In this document: positions 26,103 to 36,067 of the stretch, in pieces
Layout of the letters: the number at the start of each line of letters is the position of its first letter
How positions within the stretch are numbered: the first letter of the stretch is position 1
Assembly (NCBI RefSeq): GCF_009557615.1
Contig: NZ_CP045652.1
Location: 3,038,001-3,102,000, forward strand
Direction of reading: 5' to 3'
DNA from: Sphingobacteruim zhuxiongii
GTDB taxonomy: Bacteria; Bacteroidota; Bacteroidia; Sphingobacteriales; Sphingobacteriaceae
DNA: 64,000 nt
The notes under the pieces: generated by a model
What the model was told of the DNA's origin: nothing
What the model saw: only the letters and a program-made list of their open reading frames with translations
The model's database searches: none
Position numbers and translations under genes: made by a program

Positions 26103-27944
26103 TTATTCTACAGTAACAGACTTTGCTAAATTGCGTGGTTTATCAACATCCAACCCACGATATACACCAATATAATATGAAAGTAGTTGTAGCGGTACCA
26201 CAGTCAAAATTGGTGCAATAACCTCATCTAACACTGGAACAGTCATCACATCATCTGCAATACTATGTGTCATCTCATCGCCCTCCGATACAACAGCAAT
26301 AACCTTACCTTTGCGGGCCTTAATTTCTTGCATATTGCTGATGACCTTTTCATGGTAAATATCTTTCGTTGCCACAAAAACCACTGGCAAAGTCTCATCT
26401 ACCAATGCTATTGGTCCGTGCTTCATCTCTGCAGCTGGATAACCTTCTGCATGTATATAGGAGATCTCTTTCAATTTCAATGCCCCCTCTAGTGCGGTTG
26501 GGAAGTTATAACCACGTCCGAGGTAAAGTACATCATGCGCGTCCTTGTATTTATAAGCTATTGCTTTGATGTTATCCACTTCATTTTTCAATACCCACTC
26601 TACTTTCTCAGGTACACTATTAAGTTCATGTGAAAGCTCAACGAAGCGTTCCTCTGAAATAGTACCTTTCAATTTCGCTACCTTGAGTGCTAACAACATC
26701 AATACCGCAAGTTGAGCCGTATAAGCTTTCGTACTCGCCACCCCAATTTCTGGACCTGCATGTGTATAGCAACCTGCGTGAGAAATACGAGCAATAGAAG
26801 ATCCAACAACATTTACAATACCAAATATCGTTGCACCGTGCTCCTTAGCGCGCTCTAATGCGACTAACGTATCTGCAGTCTCACCGCTTTGCGAAATCGC
26901 GATAATCACATCGTCTTCCGAAATAATTGGATTCCTATATCGGAATTCTGAAGCATATTCTACCTCTACGTTAATTCGACACAATTCCTCAATCACATAT
27001 TCAGCAACCAAACCAGCATGCCAGCTTGTTCCACAGGCTACGATAATAATCCGGCGAGCATTCAGTAACTTATCCTGAATGGAGTCTATCCCACTTAAGA
27101 TAATCTTTGAATCGTTCAAAACTAAACGTCCGCGTAAAGAATCTGCGATAGTAGTTGGTTGTTCAAAAATCTCTTTCAGCATGAAATGGTCATATCCACC
27201 TTTTTCAATAGCCGCCAATTCCATATCTAACTTTTGTACAAATGGCGTTATGGTTTCATTACCAAGATTTTTCAGAATTAACTCATCCGGACGAACAATA
27301 GCTAATTCATAATCGTTGATATAAACAACTTCTTTCGTATAGGCAAGCATAGGTGATGCATCCGAACCCAAGAAATGTTCATTATTTCCAATCCCGATAA
27401 CCAAAGGGCTACCTTTTCTGGCAGCAATAATCGTATCCGGTTGATCAGCTGATACAATTAAAATCACATAGGCACCAGTAACACGCTTAAGCGCAATACG
27501 GATAGCCTCTTCTAAGCTACAATTGTTATTTAATTGAATATCTTCGATAAAGTTTAATAATACTTCAGAATCTGTATCACTCTTAAACTCATATCCTTCT
27601 TTAATCAATTCATTCTTTAGAGATGCATAGTTCTCGATAATCCCGTTATGAATCATCGCCAAATTGCCAGATTTGGAGATATGCGGGTGTGCATTTCGAT
27701 CGGAAGGTTCTCCGTGTGTTGCCCAACGGGTATGTCCAATACCAGTAGTTCCAACGGTTGACTGCTCGGCAACGAATTCTTCTAAGGCAGCGACTTTCCC
27801 TTCCTTTTTATAAACCTTGATAGCGTCGCCTGTTTGTAGAGCGACTCCAGCACTATCATAGCCACGGTATTCTAATTTTTTTAAGCCATCAATAACTATT
27901 GGATAGGCTTGACGTTTCCCGGTGTAACCGACGATTCCACACAT
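26103..27944 (-). CDS. glmS: Glutamine-fructose-6-phosphate aminotransferase (isomerising)
   Basis: A 613-residue GlmS that makes glucosamine-6-phosphate from fructose-6-phosphate and glutamine, the first step to UDP-GlcNAc for peptidoglycan and lipopolysaccharide. C2 of MCGIVGYTG is the glutaminase nucleophile; GHTRWATHG and DSAGVA belong to the Ntn glutaminase domain (to about 225). Two SIS sugar-isomerase domains follow (about 285-420 and 455-600), with IIVACGTSWHAG, ISQSGETADT and the C-terminal KPRNLAKSVTVE ending. Length is normal. It heads an operon with the DUF4954 gene. I see no glmS ribozyme upstream. Confidence 0.97.
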   Translation of the reverse strand: MCGIVGYTGKRQAYPIVIDGLKKLEYRGYDSAGVALQTGDAIKVYKKEGKVAALEEFVAEQSTVGTTGIGHTRWATHGEPSDRNAHPHISKSGNLAMIHNGIIENYASLKNELIKEGYEFKSDTDSEVLLNFIEDIQLNNNCSLEEAIRIALKRVTGAYVILIVSADQPDTIIAARKGSPLVIGIGNNEHFLGSDASPMLAYTKEVVYINDYELAIVRPDELILKNLGNETITPFVQKLDMELAAIEKGGYDHFMLKEIFEQPTTIADSLRGRLVLNDSKIILSGIDSIQDKLLNARRIIIVACGTSWHAGLVAEYVIEELCRINVEVEYASEFRYRNPIISEDDVIIAISQSGETADTLVALERAKEHGATIFGIVNVVGSSIARISHAGCYTHAGPEIGVASTKAYTAQLAVLMLLALKVAKLKGTISEERFVELSHELNSVPEKVEWVLKNEVDNIKAIAYKYKDAHDVLYLGRGYNFPTALEGALKLKEISYIHAEGYPAAEMKHGPIALVDETLPVVFVATKDIYHEKVISNMQEIKARKGKVIAVVSEGDEMTHSIADDVMTVPVLDEVIAPILTVVPLQLLSYYIGVYRGLDVDKPRNLAKSVTVE

Positions 27945-28032
27945 AATTGTTCTCGTTTAATTTAAGTTTTCGTTATAATATTTTTGATAAAGATAGCTAT
28001 AAAATCTAGCTACGCAATCGATTGACTGCCAT

Positions 28033-28063
28033 AAAAAACAAAAACCGGACCAAGTCCGGTTTT
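28033..28063 (-). terminator. Terminator of the response-regulator gene
   Basis: AAAACCGGAC and GTCCGGTTTT form a perfect 10-bp stem with a 3-nt loop. On the minus strand it ends in a T-rich tract, about 20 bases beyond the regulator's stop codon. Confidence 0.85.
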
Positions 28064-28082
28064 CAATCTTTTAAATATTTTT

Positions 28083-28775
28083 TTAGTTCAGTTCAAACTT
28101 ATAACCAACGCCCTTAACGGTAGTGACATAGGTATCTCCTATTTTCTCACGCAGCTTTCGAATGTGTACATCGATCGTTCGGTTTGTAACGACAACAGAA
28201 TCCTCCCAAATTGCTTTCAGAATCTGTTCCCTTGTAAAAACCTTATTCGGCTTAGACGCCAATAGGTATAACAATTCGAATTCTTTCTTTGCCAAGACAA
28301 ACTTTTCCTCACCACGGTAGACTAGGAATGAATCTCTATCGATTACTAAATCGGAAATCTCTAATTTATCAGTTGACTGATCATCGATTACTTCTGAGGT
28401 ATTTCTACGAAGGATTGCGTTAATACGGCTCATTAGTGCGCGTGGTTTAATTGGCTTAGCGATATAATCGTCGGCACCCACATGAAAACCAGCAATTTCT
28501 GAATACTCTTCACTTCTGGCCGTCAAGAAAACCATAAAGGTTTGTTTAAACTCCGGCATAGAACGCATTAAACGACAAGCTTCTATTCCATCCATCTCCG
28601 GCATCATTACATCCAAAATAATCAAGTCTGGATATACATCTTTTGCCACTTTTATCGCCTCCTTACCGTTTGCCGCGGTGTAAACTTGGTATCCCTCTTT
28701 GGTTAAATTATAAGAAATCAATTCAACAATGTCTGCCTCATCGTCAACCACTAGAATTTTCTGCTTACTGGCCAT
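28083..28775 (-). CDS. OmpR/PhoB-family response regulator
   Basis: A 230-residue two-component response regulator. The receiver domain (about 5-120) has the acidic pocket D11-D12, the phosphoacceptor D55 in LIILDVMMPEMDG, the switch threonine in FLTARSEE and the lysine in IAKPIKPR. The C-terminal OmpR-type winged helix (about 135-228) ends in FTREQILKAIW...NRTIDVHIRKLREKIG...VKGVGYKFE, typical of PhoB/OmpR regulators. No histidine kinase gene lies next to it in this window, so its partner must be encoded elsewhere. It has its own terminator before glmS. Confidence 0.94.
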   Translation of the reverse strand: MASKQKILVVDDEADIVELISYNLTKEGYQVYTAANGKEAIKVAKDVYPDLIILDVMMPEMDGIEACRLMRSMPEFKQTFMVFLTARSEEYSEIAGFHVGADDYIAKPIKPRALMSRINAILRRNTSEVIDDQSTDKLEISDLVIDRDSFLVYRGEEKFVLAKKEFELLYLLASKPNKVFTREQILKAIWEDSVVVTNRTIDVHIRKLREKIGDTYVTTVKGVGYKFELN

Positions 28776-28879
28776 ATAATGTCTTTTTTTTGCTAAGTTA
28801 TGTACTTAATCATAAGATAAAGTTAACCAAATATTATATAATTGTTAACACTTAAATATAACTTAACAATGCATTATTC

Positions 28880-29983
28880 TTAATTTAAGGTTTTCGTTAA
28901 AAAATCTTCTAACTCTTTCCCTCTTAAGTTCTTAGCAATTATCTTTCCTGTACCATCAATTATATAAGATGTTGGAATCCCTTTAATTTGATAGTCAATC
29001 ACCAACGGCGAACTCCAGGCTTGTAAATCGGATATATTCGTCCATTCCAATTTATCATCTGCAATCGCACGCATCCATGGGCCTGGGTTGTTATCTAGAG
29101 ATACCCCAAGTACGGTGAAATTTTTATCTTTAAAACGATGGTATTGTTTGACGATGTTTGGATTTTCTTCTCGACAAGGCATACACCATGAAGCCCAAAA
29201 ATCGATTAACACGGTTTTACCTTGAAAATCCGATAACTTCACCAACTTATTATCCTTTGTATAAGCTTGTAATGCTGGCGCAGGTTGCCCGATTGCCAAT
29301 TTACGAAGCTTGTTCACTTCCCCTTTAAAATCGCTTACATAACGATTTTCGGTAAATTTATCTTTGATTTGATCAGCATAAGTAATTAATTCCTGCTCAG
29401 CCATCTCCGGATCCAGCGTGCTCATCACATAGAATCCCGCCAAGTCCTGATTCTTATCTGCAAAAGTAACCGCCTGTTGTACGTAGTTTTTAAAGAAAGG
29501 TTCAAATTTCTGGAGCATCTCCGCACGAAGATTCTGGATCTCATTAGCTCCAAGATCTGTGGTTGCTTTCGTAAACGCTTGCTGTAAAGAATCGCGAACA
29601 AAATCTATGCGAACTTTTAGCGGCGCAAAATCTTTCAATTTCGTAGAAAGCTCGGAACCTTCAACCTTATAAGTCTCGGGTTGCTGCATATCAACAGAAA
29701 ACGTCAATTCGTTTCCTGGCTCTACAATTATTGGATACCTATTCTTGCCTACCGCAATCGTTAATAAACGCTCCTGAGTGGCTGGTCTTTCAAATTTAAA
29801 TCGATTACCGTCTGCGATAAAAGTAGAATCCAATTTACGATCACCCTCATAAAAACTTACCACCTTCACATTTCCCGGGTTATCAATAACTCCTTTTATC
29901 TGGATACTTTCATTGTTCGAGCAAGCGCTAATTAAACTTGACAGGAACAATAAACCACATACATTTAATACGGATTTTCTCAT
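28880..29983 (-). CDS. DUF4369/TlpA-type thioredoxin lipoprotein
   Basis: A 367-residue lipoprotein (lipobox SLISAC, C21). The N-terminal part (about 25-110) is the DUF4369-type beta domain of Bacteroidota thiol oxidoreductases. A helical linker spans to about 225, and a C-terminal AhpC/TSA-type redoxin (about 230-367) carries FWASWCMPCREE with C267 and C270 and the cis-proline loop GIPTSYI. It should work in the periplasm or at the outer membrane as a disulfide reductase. It starts 6 bp after alaS on the same strand, so the genes are co-transcribed. This is a third TlpA-like protein in the window besides those at 8228-9592. Confidence 0.9.
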   Translation of the reverse strand: MRKSVLNVCGLLFLSSLISACSNNESIQIKGVIDNPGNVKVVSFYEGDRKLDSTFIADGNRFKFERPATQERLLTIAVGKNRYPIIVEPGNELTFSVDMQQPETYKVEGSELSTKLKDFAPLKVRIDFVRDSLQQAFTKATTDLGANEIQNLRAEMLQKFEPFFKNYVQQAVTFADKNQDLAGFYVMSTLDPEMAEQELITYADQIKDKFTENRYVSDFKGEVNKLRKLAIGQPAPALQAYTKDNKLVKLSDFQGKTVLIDFWASWCMPCREENPNIVKQYHRFKDKNFTVLGVSLDNNPGPWMRAIADDKLEWTNISDLQAWSSPLVIDYQIKGIPTSYIIDGTGKIIAKNLRGKELEDFLTKTLN

Positions 29984-29989
29984 TATATT

Positions 29990-32605
29990 TTACTTTACAA
30001 ATTCTCTAGCGCGTTCAATCGCTTTCGGCAAGCCAGCACTATCCTTACCTCCTGCTGTTGCGAAGAATGGTTGACCACCTCCACCACCTTGGATCTCTTT
30101 CGCTAATTCGCGAACAATATTTCCCGCGTTCAAATTCTTTTCTTTTGCTAAATCATCTGAAATCATCACTGTCAGACTCGGCTTCCCGTCAAAATCAGCT
30201 CCCAAAACTAAGAATAAGCGATCTACAGCACCTTTCAACGCATAAGCTAATGTTTTGACCGCATCTGCATTTGGTAAATCAACAACCATCGATAGGAAGT
30301 TGATATCACCAATACGCTCAAATTTAGACTCCAATTCTTCGCGCATTTTTAAGGATTTTTCAACAATGTTGCGCTCAATCTCTTTACGAAGTGCCCCGTT
30401 TTCATCAATAACTTTACTTAAAGCGGAAACAAAATCTTTCGGATTGTTTAACATGCCTTTCATGTTGTCTACCAATTCGAAATATTCACGAATAACTTGC
30501 TGTGCTTTTGTTCCAGTAATGGCTTCAATACGACGAACTCCTGCTGCTACAGCAGACTCGGAAACGATCTTAAAGAAACCTATTTGACCTGTAGCACGAA
30601 CATGCGTTCCACCACATAATTCTTTTGAATAGTGATCATCGAAAGTAATTACGCGAACATGATCTCCGTATTTTTCACCAAATAAAGCTGTAACTCCCGA
30701 TTCAATTGCTTTTTGATAAGGAACATTGCGTTCTTCTTTTAATGGAATATCTTCACGGATCTTTGCATTTACAATATCCTCTACTTGCTTGATTTCTTCA
30801 TAACTCATCTTTGCAAAATGAGATATATCAAAACGAAGTACATCTGGAGAAACTAAAGAGCCTTTTTGGTTGACATGATCTCCTAAAACTTGTTTTAAGG
30901 CAGCATGCAGCAAATGGGTTGCAGAGTGATTCGCTTCGGAGTCTTTTCTTTTTGAAATATCCACGACCGCTTCAAAATCACCCGTTAAAACAGATGGCAA
31001 TTGATTCACAAAATGAATAATCAATCCATTTTCCTTTTTCGTGTCTACAATTTCAATCTTCTCGCTCGTTTCTAAAGAACGAATGTAACCTGTATCACCA
31101 ACTTGACCACCTCCTTCAGCGTAGAATGGTGTAACGGATAAAACCAATTGAAACTGCTCTTTTCCCTTCGCAGATACCTTACGATATTTAACAATTTCTG
31201 TCTGACTCGACAAGGCATCGTATCCTACAAATTCTGTATCTTGATTCTCGCTAACTAAAACCCAATCACTTGTGTCGATTGCTGTTGCCGCACGTGAGCG
31301 TTCCTTCTGCGCTAATAAAGCTTGCTCAAATCCAAGCATATCAACAGTTAACCCCTGTTCGCGAGCAAGTAGATCCGTTAAGTCAATTGGAAATCCATAG
31401 GTATCAAATAATTCGAAAGCAAAATTGCCATCGATACTCTTTTGATCAACTACGTAATTTTCAAAACGTTGAATTCCTGTTGTTAATGTACGTAGGAACG
31501 AAACTTCCTCTTCCAAAACAACCTTTTCAACAAAATCTTGCTGACTGTAAAGTTCATCAAATACACCTTTAAATTGTTCTGCCAAAACAGGCACTAACTC
31601 ATGGATAAATGGTGATTTAAAATTTAAAAATGTATATGCGTAACGTACTGCTCTTCTTAATATACGACGGATAACATATCCTGCTTTATTATTGGATGGC
31701 AACTGACCATCAGCAATAGCAAAACTAACCGCGCGAATATGATCGGATAATACGCGCATCGCGATATCGGTTTTCTCGTCTGTTCCGTAAACAATGCCAG
31801 ACTTTGTCGCGATATATTGTATTAAAGGCTGGAATACATCTGTATCATAATTTGACGTCTTTCCTTGAATACAACGCACCAATCGCTCAAATCCCATCCC
31901 TGTGTCAACATGTTTTGCAGGCAAAGATTTTAATGACTTATCCTTCAATCTGTTGAACTGCATAAATACAAGATTCCAAATCTCGATAACTTGTGGATCA
32001 TCTGCATTTACCAATTCTTGACCAGGTACCTTAGCACGTTCTTCATCCGAACGCATATCGTAGTGTATTTCTGAGCAAGGACCACAAGGACCTGTGTCCC
32101 CCATTTCCCAGAAATTATCTTTCTTATTTCCTAATAGAATTCTATCTTCCGCGATTAACGCCTTCCAAAGGTCAAAAGCTTCCAAATCACGTTGCAAACC
32201 TTCGCTCGCATCGCCTTCAAAAATCGTAACGTATAAACGATCTTTATCTAACTTGAACACTTCTGTTAATAGTTCCCAAGCCCATTCAATAGCTTCCTTT
32301 TTAAAATAATCACCAAATGACCAGTTTCCAAGCATCTCAAATAAGGTATGGTGATAAGTATCAATCCCCACTTCCTCTAAATCGTTATGCTTCCCAGAAA
32401 CACGAAGACACCGTTGTGTATCGGCGACGCGTGGATATTTAATGGCGGCCTCTCCCAAAAACAAATCCTTAAACTGGTTCATACCAGCGTTCGTAAACAT
32501 TAATGTAGGGTCGTTTTTCACTACCACAGGAGCTGAAGGCACGATCTGATGTCCTTTACTCTTGAAAAAATCTAAAAAAGCCTGGCGTATTTCTCTGCTA
32601 GTCAT
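29990..32605 (-). CDS. alaS: Alanine-tRNA ligase
   Basis: An 871-residue class II aminoacyl-tRNA synthetase that charges tRNA-Ala. The N-terminal catalytic domain opens SREIRQAFLDFFKSKGH and contains HHTLFEMLGNWSFGDYF (motif 2 region). The editing domain has the zinc-type H-x3-H in NHSATHLLHA and the downstream CGGTH. The C-Ala domain at the end includes GGGGGQPFFATAGGKD. Length matches bacterial AlaRS. The DUF4369/TlpA lipoprotein gene follows after 6 bp. A TAAGTTTG promoter element precedes it. Confidence 0.97.
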   Translation of the reverse strand: MTSREIRQAFLDFFKSKGHQIVPSAPVVVKNDPTLMFTNAGMNQFKDLFLGEAAIKYPRVADTQRCLRVSGKHNDLEEVGIDTYHHTLFEMLGNWSFGDYFKKEAIEWAWELLTEVFKLDKDRLYVTIFEGDASEGLQRDLEAFDLWKALIAEDRILLGNKKDNFWEMGDTGPCGPCSEIHYDMRSDEERAKVPGQELVNADDPQVIEIWNLVFMQFNRLKDKSLKSLPAKHVDTGMGFERLVRCIQGKTSNYDTDVFQPLIQYIATKSGIVYGTDEKTDIAMRVLSDHIRAVSFAIADGQLPSNNKAGYVIRRILRRAVRYAYTFLNFKSPFIHELVPVLAEQFKGVFDELYSQQDFVEKVVLEEEVSFLRTLTTGIQRFENYVVDQKSIDGNFAFELFDTYGFPIDLTDLLAREQGLTVDMLGFEQALLAQKERSRAATAIDTSDWVLVSENQDTEFVGYDALSSQTEIVKYRKVSAKGKEQFQLVLSVTPFYAEGGGQVGDTGYIRSLETSEKIEIVDTKKENGLIIHFVNQLPSVLTGDFEAVVDISKRKDSEANHSATHLLHAALKQVLGDHVNQKGSLVSPDVLRFDISHFAKMSYEEIKQVEDIVNAKIREDIPLKEERNVPYQKAIESGVTALFGEKYGDHVRVITFDDHYSKELCGGTHVRATGQIGFFKIVSESAVAAGVRRIEAITGTKAQQVIREYFELVDNMKGMLNNPKDFVSALSKVIDENGALRKEIERNIVEKSLKMREELESKFERIGDINFLSMVVDLPNADAVKTLAYALKGAVDRLFLVLGADFDGKPSLTVMISDDLAKEKNLNAGNIVRELAKEIQGGGGGQPFFATAGGKDSAGLPKAIERAREFVK

Positions 32606-32628
32606 TTATTTCGTAAATATTTTGCTTG

Positions 32629-32636
32629 CAAACTTA
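32629..32636 (-). promoter_or_regulatory. -7 promoter element of alaS
   Basis: On the minus strand TAAGTTTG fits the Bacteroidota -7 consensus TAnnTTTG exactly, 23 bases before the alaS ATG. A matching TTTG -33 element at the expected distance was not seen. Confidence 0.45.
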
Positions 32637-32743
32637 CTCAAAATTGACGTTAAAATAGTCTTAAAAACCAACTTTTGTCATATTCACCGATATTTTTAGT
32701 AAATTTATCTTCTTAATAAAGAACAACTCAATAAATCAAAAAG

Positions 32744-33577
32744 ATGACTATAATCGTCCCTACCGATTTTTCGAAAAACTCGGAATTTGCGGCTCAATAC
32801 GCTTGCGAACTCGCTACAAAAAAGAATGCCGATATCTTGTTACTTCATTGTTACACCAGCGCTTCAGTTGGTGAGTCCGACGAGCACAACCTTACAGATC
32901 CAATCTTGAAAGCTGATTTATTGATTGCCGAACTAAAAGACAAACTTGTTGATCAATTTCCTAGTGTTGATTTCTATATTGAATGTTCGAGAACCCTCAT
33001 TATCGAAAAACTTACAGAAATGTCAAATTCTGGAAAGTTTGAGTTAATTATTATGGGGGCTTCAGGTGAAAGTAAAACAAAACCACTTTATTGGGGTAGT
33101 ACGACCCTTGCTGTTGCAGCGAAGTCAAGTATTCCTGTCGTGGTCGTTCCAAACGAACCATATTCTTTCCAAAGCAATCATATTGCTTTGTTGACCAATT
33201 TCAAACATGAGGAGTTAGATACCTTAAAACAATACCTCCGATTAGTGGATCAAACCAATTCACTATCATTAATCCACGTATATAAGGAAAGTCAAAAACG
33301 TGAAAACGTATTGGAGAGTTTAGACAGTTGGGCATATAATATTAAAGAGATGACGCAAGTTACCGAAGTAAAAACCTATGCTGAACCAATCCAAAAAAGC
33401 GATGAGGAATTAGATACGGTACCAGAGGTGGTGGAGAAATTAATTCAGGATATCAATCCTGATGTGATTCTTGTCACTCCTAGCCGCAAGACTTTTTTTG
33501 AACGCCTATTTACGAGTTCCGTATCAAAGGCAATTGCATTGGAGCTTAATAAACCCGCATTTTTCGACAAAATATAA
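32744..33577 (+). CDS. Universal stress protein (two Usp domains), first of pair
   Basis: A 277-residue tandem universal stress protein. The first UspA domain (about 1-140) opens MTIIVPTDFSKNSEFAAQYA and ends MGASGESKTKPLYWGSTTLAVAAKSSIPVVVVP, where the glycine-rich G-x2-G-type loop of ATP-binding Usps is imperfect. The second, degenerate domain (about 142-277) lacks a clear nucleotide loop. Cytoplasmic; likely a stress-adaptation protein rather than an enzyme. A second tandem Usp gene follows after 18 bp, and the two are surely one operon. Confidence 0.9.
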   Translation: MTIIVPTDFSKNSEFAAQYACELATKKNADILLLHCYTSASVGESDEHNLTDPILKADLLIAELKDKLVDQFPSVDFYIECSRTLIIEKLTEMSNSGKFELIIMGASGESKTKPLYWGSTTLAVAAKSSIPVVVVPNEPYSFQSNHIALLTNFKHEELDTLKQYLRLVDQTNSLSLIHVYKESQKRENVLESLDSWAYNIKEMTQVTEVKTYAEPIQKSDEELDTVPEVVEKLIQDINPDVILVTPSRKTFFERLFTSSVSKAIALELNKPAFFDKI

Positions 33578-33595
33578 AAACTACATATTGATATC

Positions 33596-34459
33596 ATGAG
33601 CAAATTATTAGTACCTATAGACTTTTCTGAATATTCAGCAGTCGCTGTGGAGTATGCTTGCCAAATTGCCCAACAAGCTGGTCAGTCTTTGGACTTGGCA
33701 CATATATTTTCGGATCACTCCAATATTTATATCAACGCGCAAAACGACCCTTCATTGAAAGACCCTCGTGTGCCAATGGCAGAGCGTGATATGAAGAACT
33801 TAGTCGCTGAAATCAGTAAAAAATACCCCAATATTGAAGTGAATACGCTGTTCAGTGATGGTAATCTTTATGACGAGATTAAGAAAATCACAAATGCGAA
33901 CGAGTATGATGCTGTTGTTATGGGAACAAAAGGTTCTTCTGGACTGGAAGCAATCTTTATCGGCAGTAATACTTACGATACGATATTAAACACCAAAACA
34001 CCGCTACTTGCAATTCCTTTAGAATCTACCGAACTAAAGAAAGATCGTATCGCATTGCTTTGTAATTTTAAAGACGCCGAACTTACTTGCTTAAGTCAGG
34101 CCTTACCATTATTCCAAAAGGATTTTGAATTGGTATTAATTCATGTTAATGCAAAGGACAGGGAGATAAAGGATATCGATTCAGATTTCAAAACTTGGAT
34201 TAATCGTATAGAAAATGAATTAGGTATATCCGATATTACCTACATTATTAAGCCTCAGTCATTATTTATGCGTCAAAAAGAAAGTGTGGCACAGGCTGTA
34301 ACTTCTGTTTTAATTGACGAACAGATTGACGTGCTTTTGTTGACCAAGAGTCGCAAGAGTGTTTTCCGCCAACTAACTGAGCCAAACGTAATTAAGAAAC
34401 TTGCGTTTGACATTAAAATACCGACATTCTTCGCTCGCGTTATCCCTACAAACGGCTAG
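33596..34459 (+). CDS. Universal stress protein (two Usp domains), second of pair
   Basis: A 287-residue paralogue of the preceding protein. The N-terminal UspA domain opens MSKLLVPIDFSEYSAVAVEYA and contains MGTKGSSGLEAIFIGSNTYDTI (about 109-130), a good G-x2-G-x9-G-S/T nucleotide-binding signature, so this copy may bind ATP. The C-terminal domain (about 150-285) is degenerate. It is probably co-transcribed with the upstream Usp gene and ends before the hairpin at 34494-34523. Confidence 0.9.
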   Translation: MSKLLVPIDFSEYSAVAVEYACQIAQQAGQSLDLAHIFSDHSNIYINAQNDPSLKDPRVPMAERDMKNLVAEISKKYPNIEVNTLFSDGNLYDEIKKITNANEYDAVVMGTKGSSGLEAIFIGSNTYDTILNTKTPLLAIPLESTELKKDRIALLCNFKDAELTCLSQALPLFQKDFELVLIHVNAKDREIKDIDSDFKTWINRIENELGISDITYIIKPQSLFMRQKESVAQAVTSVLIDEQIDVLLLTKSRKSVFRQLTEPNVIKKLAFDIKIPTFFARVIPTNG

Positions 34460-34493
34460 TTCAGCTACAAGAGCGCTACAAATTTTACAGCAT

Positions 34494-34523
34494 TTGTTGC
34501 CAAGGCGAGAGTTTTGGCAACAA
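34494..34523 (+). terminator. Hairpin between the Usp pair and the OmpA gene
   Basis: TTGTTGCCAA and TTGGCAACAA form a perfect 10-bp stem with a 10-nt loop, followed by TTTTG. It is most likely a terminator of the Usp operon, though it lies just 37 bases before the OmpA start and could also act in that leader. Confidence 0.6.
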
Positions 34524-34560
34524 TTTTGCCTAGCCATTAGCAAGTGTAAAATTTAGTAAC

Positions 34561-35889
34561 ATGAAAACAAACTATATTAAAAAAGCTAGCCTATTTGCTA
34601 TTGCAGGGCTTATTTCCTCGACTGCTTTTGCGCAACAAAACACAACTACAGTAGACGGTACAACGTTGTTAGGTCCTTCATCGGAATACAGAACTTGGTC
34701 TATTGGTGTAAACGCAGGTTTACTTAACCAATCAAACATCTTTGGATTTAACAGAGCTGGATTTGATAAACTTGACCACAACGTAGGATACAGCGCCTAC
34801 ATTAAAAAACAAATCTCTCCATCTTTTGGCCTTAAGGCACAATACTTAGGTGGTAAAGTATCTGGCACGAATGAAAATGCTGCAGCTGGTACTGTTTCTG
34901 CATTTGAAACAAAAATGCCTTGGTCTGCTGCTTTATCTGGTGAATTCACATTAGCGAATACAAACTGGAGATTTTTCAACAGCATTATTAAGCCTTATGC
35001 TTCCATCGGTCTTGGTGCATTAAACTTCGAAACAACAACAACAGTTGACGGAACAGCTTCTACTGCTGATTCTCAAACAAAATTATATGTTCCAATTGAC
35101 GCAGGTTTCAAATTCGCGGTAGCGAAAGGAATCAATATCGATTTAGGTTACCAATTAAACTGGGCTAACCAAAAATTTGATGGTGTTTCTGGTGGTCAAT
35201 ACAAAAACGACTTATTCTCTTACGCACACGCTGGTTTAGAAATTGCATTAGGTGATGGTAGCAAACCATACTTAGGTAACAGTAACCCGGTTGGTACATT
35301 AGTGAAGAAATATGATGAATTAAAAGCTGAACGTGATGCATTAGTTGCGTCAAATGAAGCATTAAAATCTGAAATCGCAGGTATTAGCAGTGATCTAAAG
35401 GATGACGATGGTGACGGTGTTGCTAACAAGTTCGATAAGTGTCCTAATACACCTTCAGGAGTAAAAGTTGATGGTGCTGGATGTCCATTACCAGAAGCAA
35501 AACACGAAACTAAAGTTGTTGAGAAAATCGTTGTTACCGAAGAAGACAGAAAAGTAGTAGATGAAGCGATTAAAAATCTAGAGTTCGATTTAGGTAAAGC
35601 AACTATCCGTTCTACTTCTTATGAATCTTTAAACAGAGTAGCAGCTTTATTAATCGAGAAAAACTTTAGCTTAAAATTAGCAGGTCACACAGATAACACT
35701 GGTTCAATGCAAACGAACTTACGTTTATCAAAAGAACGTGCTGAATCAGTAAAAGCATACTTGGTTTCAAAAGGTGCAAACGCTTCTCGCATCGAGGCTA
35801 CAGGTTACGGTCCTAACCAACCTATCGCTACGAACAAAACTGCAGAAGGACGTCAACAAAACAGACGTGTAGAGTTCACTCTTTACTAG
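34561..35889 (+). CDS. OmpA-family outer-membrane protein
   Basis: A 442-residue protein linking the outer membrane to peptidoglycan. The signal peptide ends SSTAFAQ (residues 1-25). A beta-barrel region spans about 40-235. A short coiled-coil (about 250-278) and one thrombospondin type 3 calcium-binding segment, DDDGDGVANKFDKCPNTP, precede the C-terminal OmpA domain (about 330-442). That domain includes FDLGKATIRSTSYESL, LAGHTDNTG and NLRLSKERAESVKAYL, the diaminopimelate-binding signature. This architecture is typical of Bacteroidota OmpA proteins. The codon usage looks like that of an abundant protein. Confidence 0.94.
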   Translation: MKTNYIKKASLFAIAGLISSTAFAQQNTTTVDGTTLLGPSSEYRTWSIGVNAGLLNQSNIFGFNRAGFDKLDHNVGYSAYIKKQISPSFGLKAQYLGGKVSGTNENAAAGTVSAFETKMPWSAALSGEFTLANTNWRFFNSIIKPYASIGLGALNFETTTTVDGTASTADSQTKLYVPIDAGFKFAVAKGINIDLGYQLNWANQKFDGVSGGQYKNDLFSYAHAGLEIALGDGSKPYLGNSNPVGTLVKKYDELKAERDALVASNEALKSEIAGISSDLKDDDGDGVANKFDKCPNTPSGVKVDGAGCPLPEAKHETKVVEKIVVTEEDRKVVDEAIKNLEFDLGKATIRSTSYESLNRVAALLIEKNFSLKLAGHTDNTGSMQTNLRLSKERAESVKAYLVSKGANASRIEATGYGPNQPIATNKTAEGRQQNRRVEFTLY

Positions 35890-35917
35890 AAATTACTAAA
35901 ACTACTATAATAAAAGC

Positions 35918-35952
35918 AAGGGGCTATCGATTAGATAGTCCCTTCTTTTTTT
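35918..35952 (+). terminator. Terminator of the OmpA gene
   Basis: AAGGGGCTATC pairs with GATAGTCCCTT (one G-T pair) around a 5-nt loop, followed by a run of seven Ts, about 30 bases after the stop codon. Confidence 0.88.
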
Positions 35953-36067
35953 CCTTGTAATCTACAGCACAAAAACTGCAACAATTATTATTGTAACTTC
36001 CTATGCCCCGCACTTGCGCTAAGGATATTCATTTTGATTACCAGAAGAACCATTCAATGCCAATCGG

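Noticed and set aside
27945-28032. glmS ribozyme or riboswitch upstream of glmS
   Set aside because: The leader is only about 90 bases, AT-rich and lacks the conserved ribozyme core; these ribozymes are mainly found in Firmicutes.
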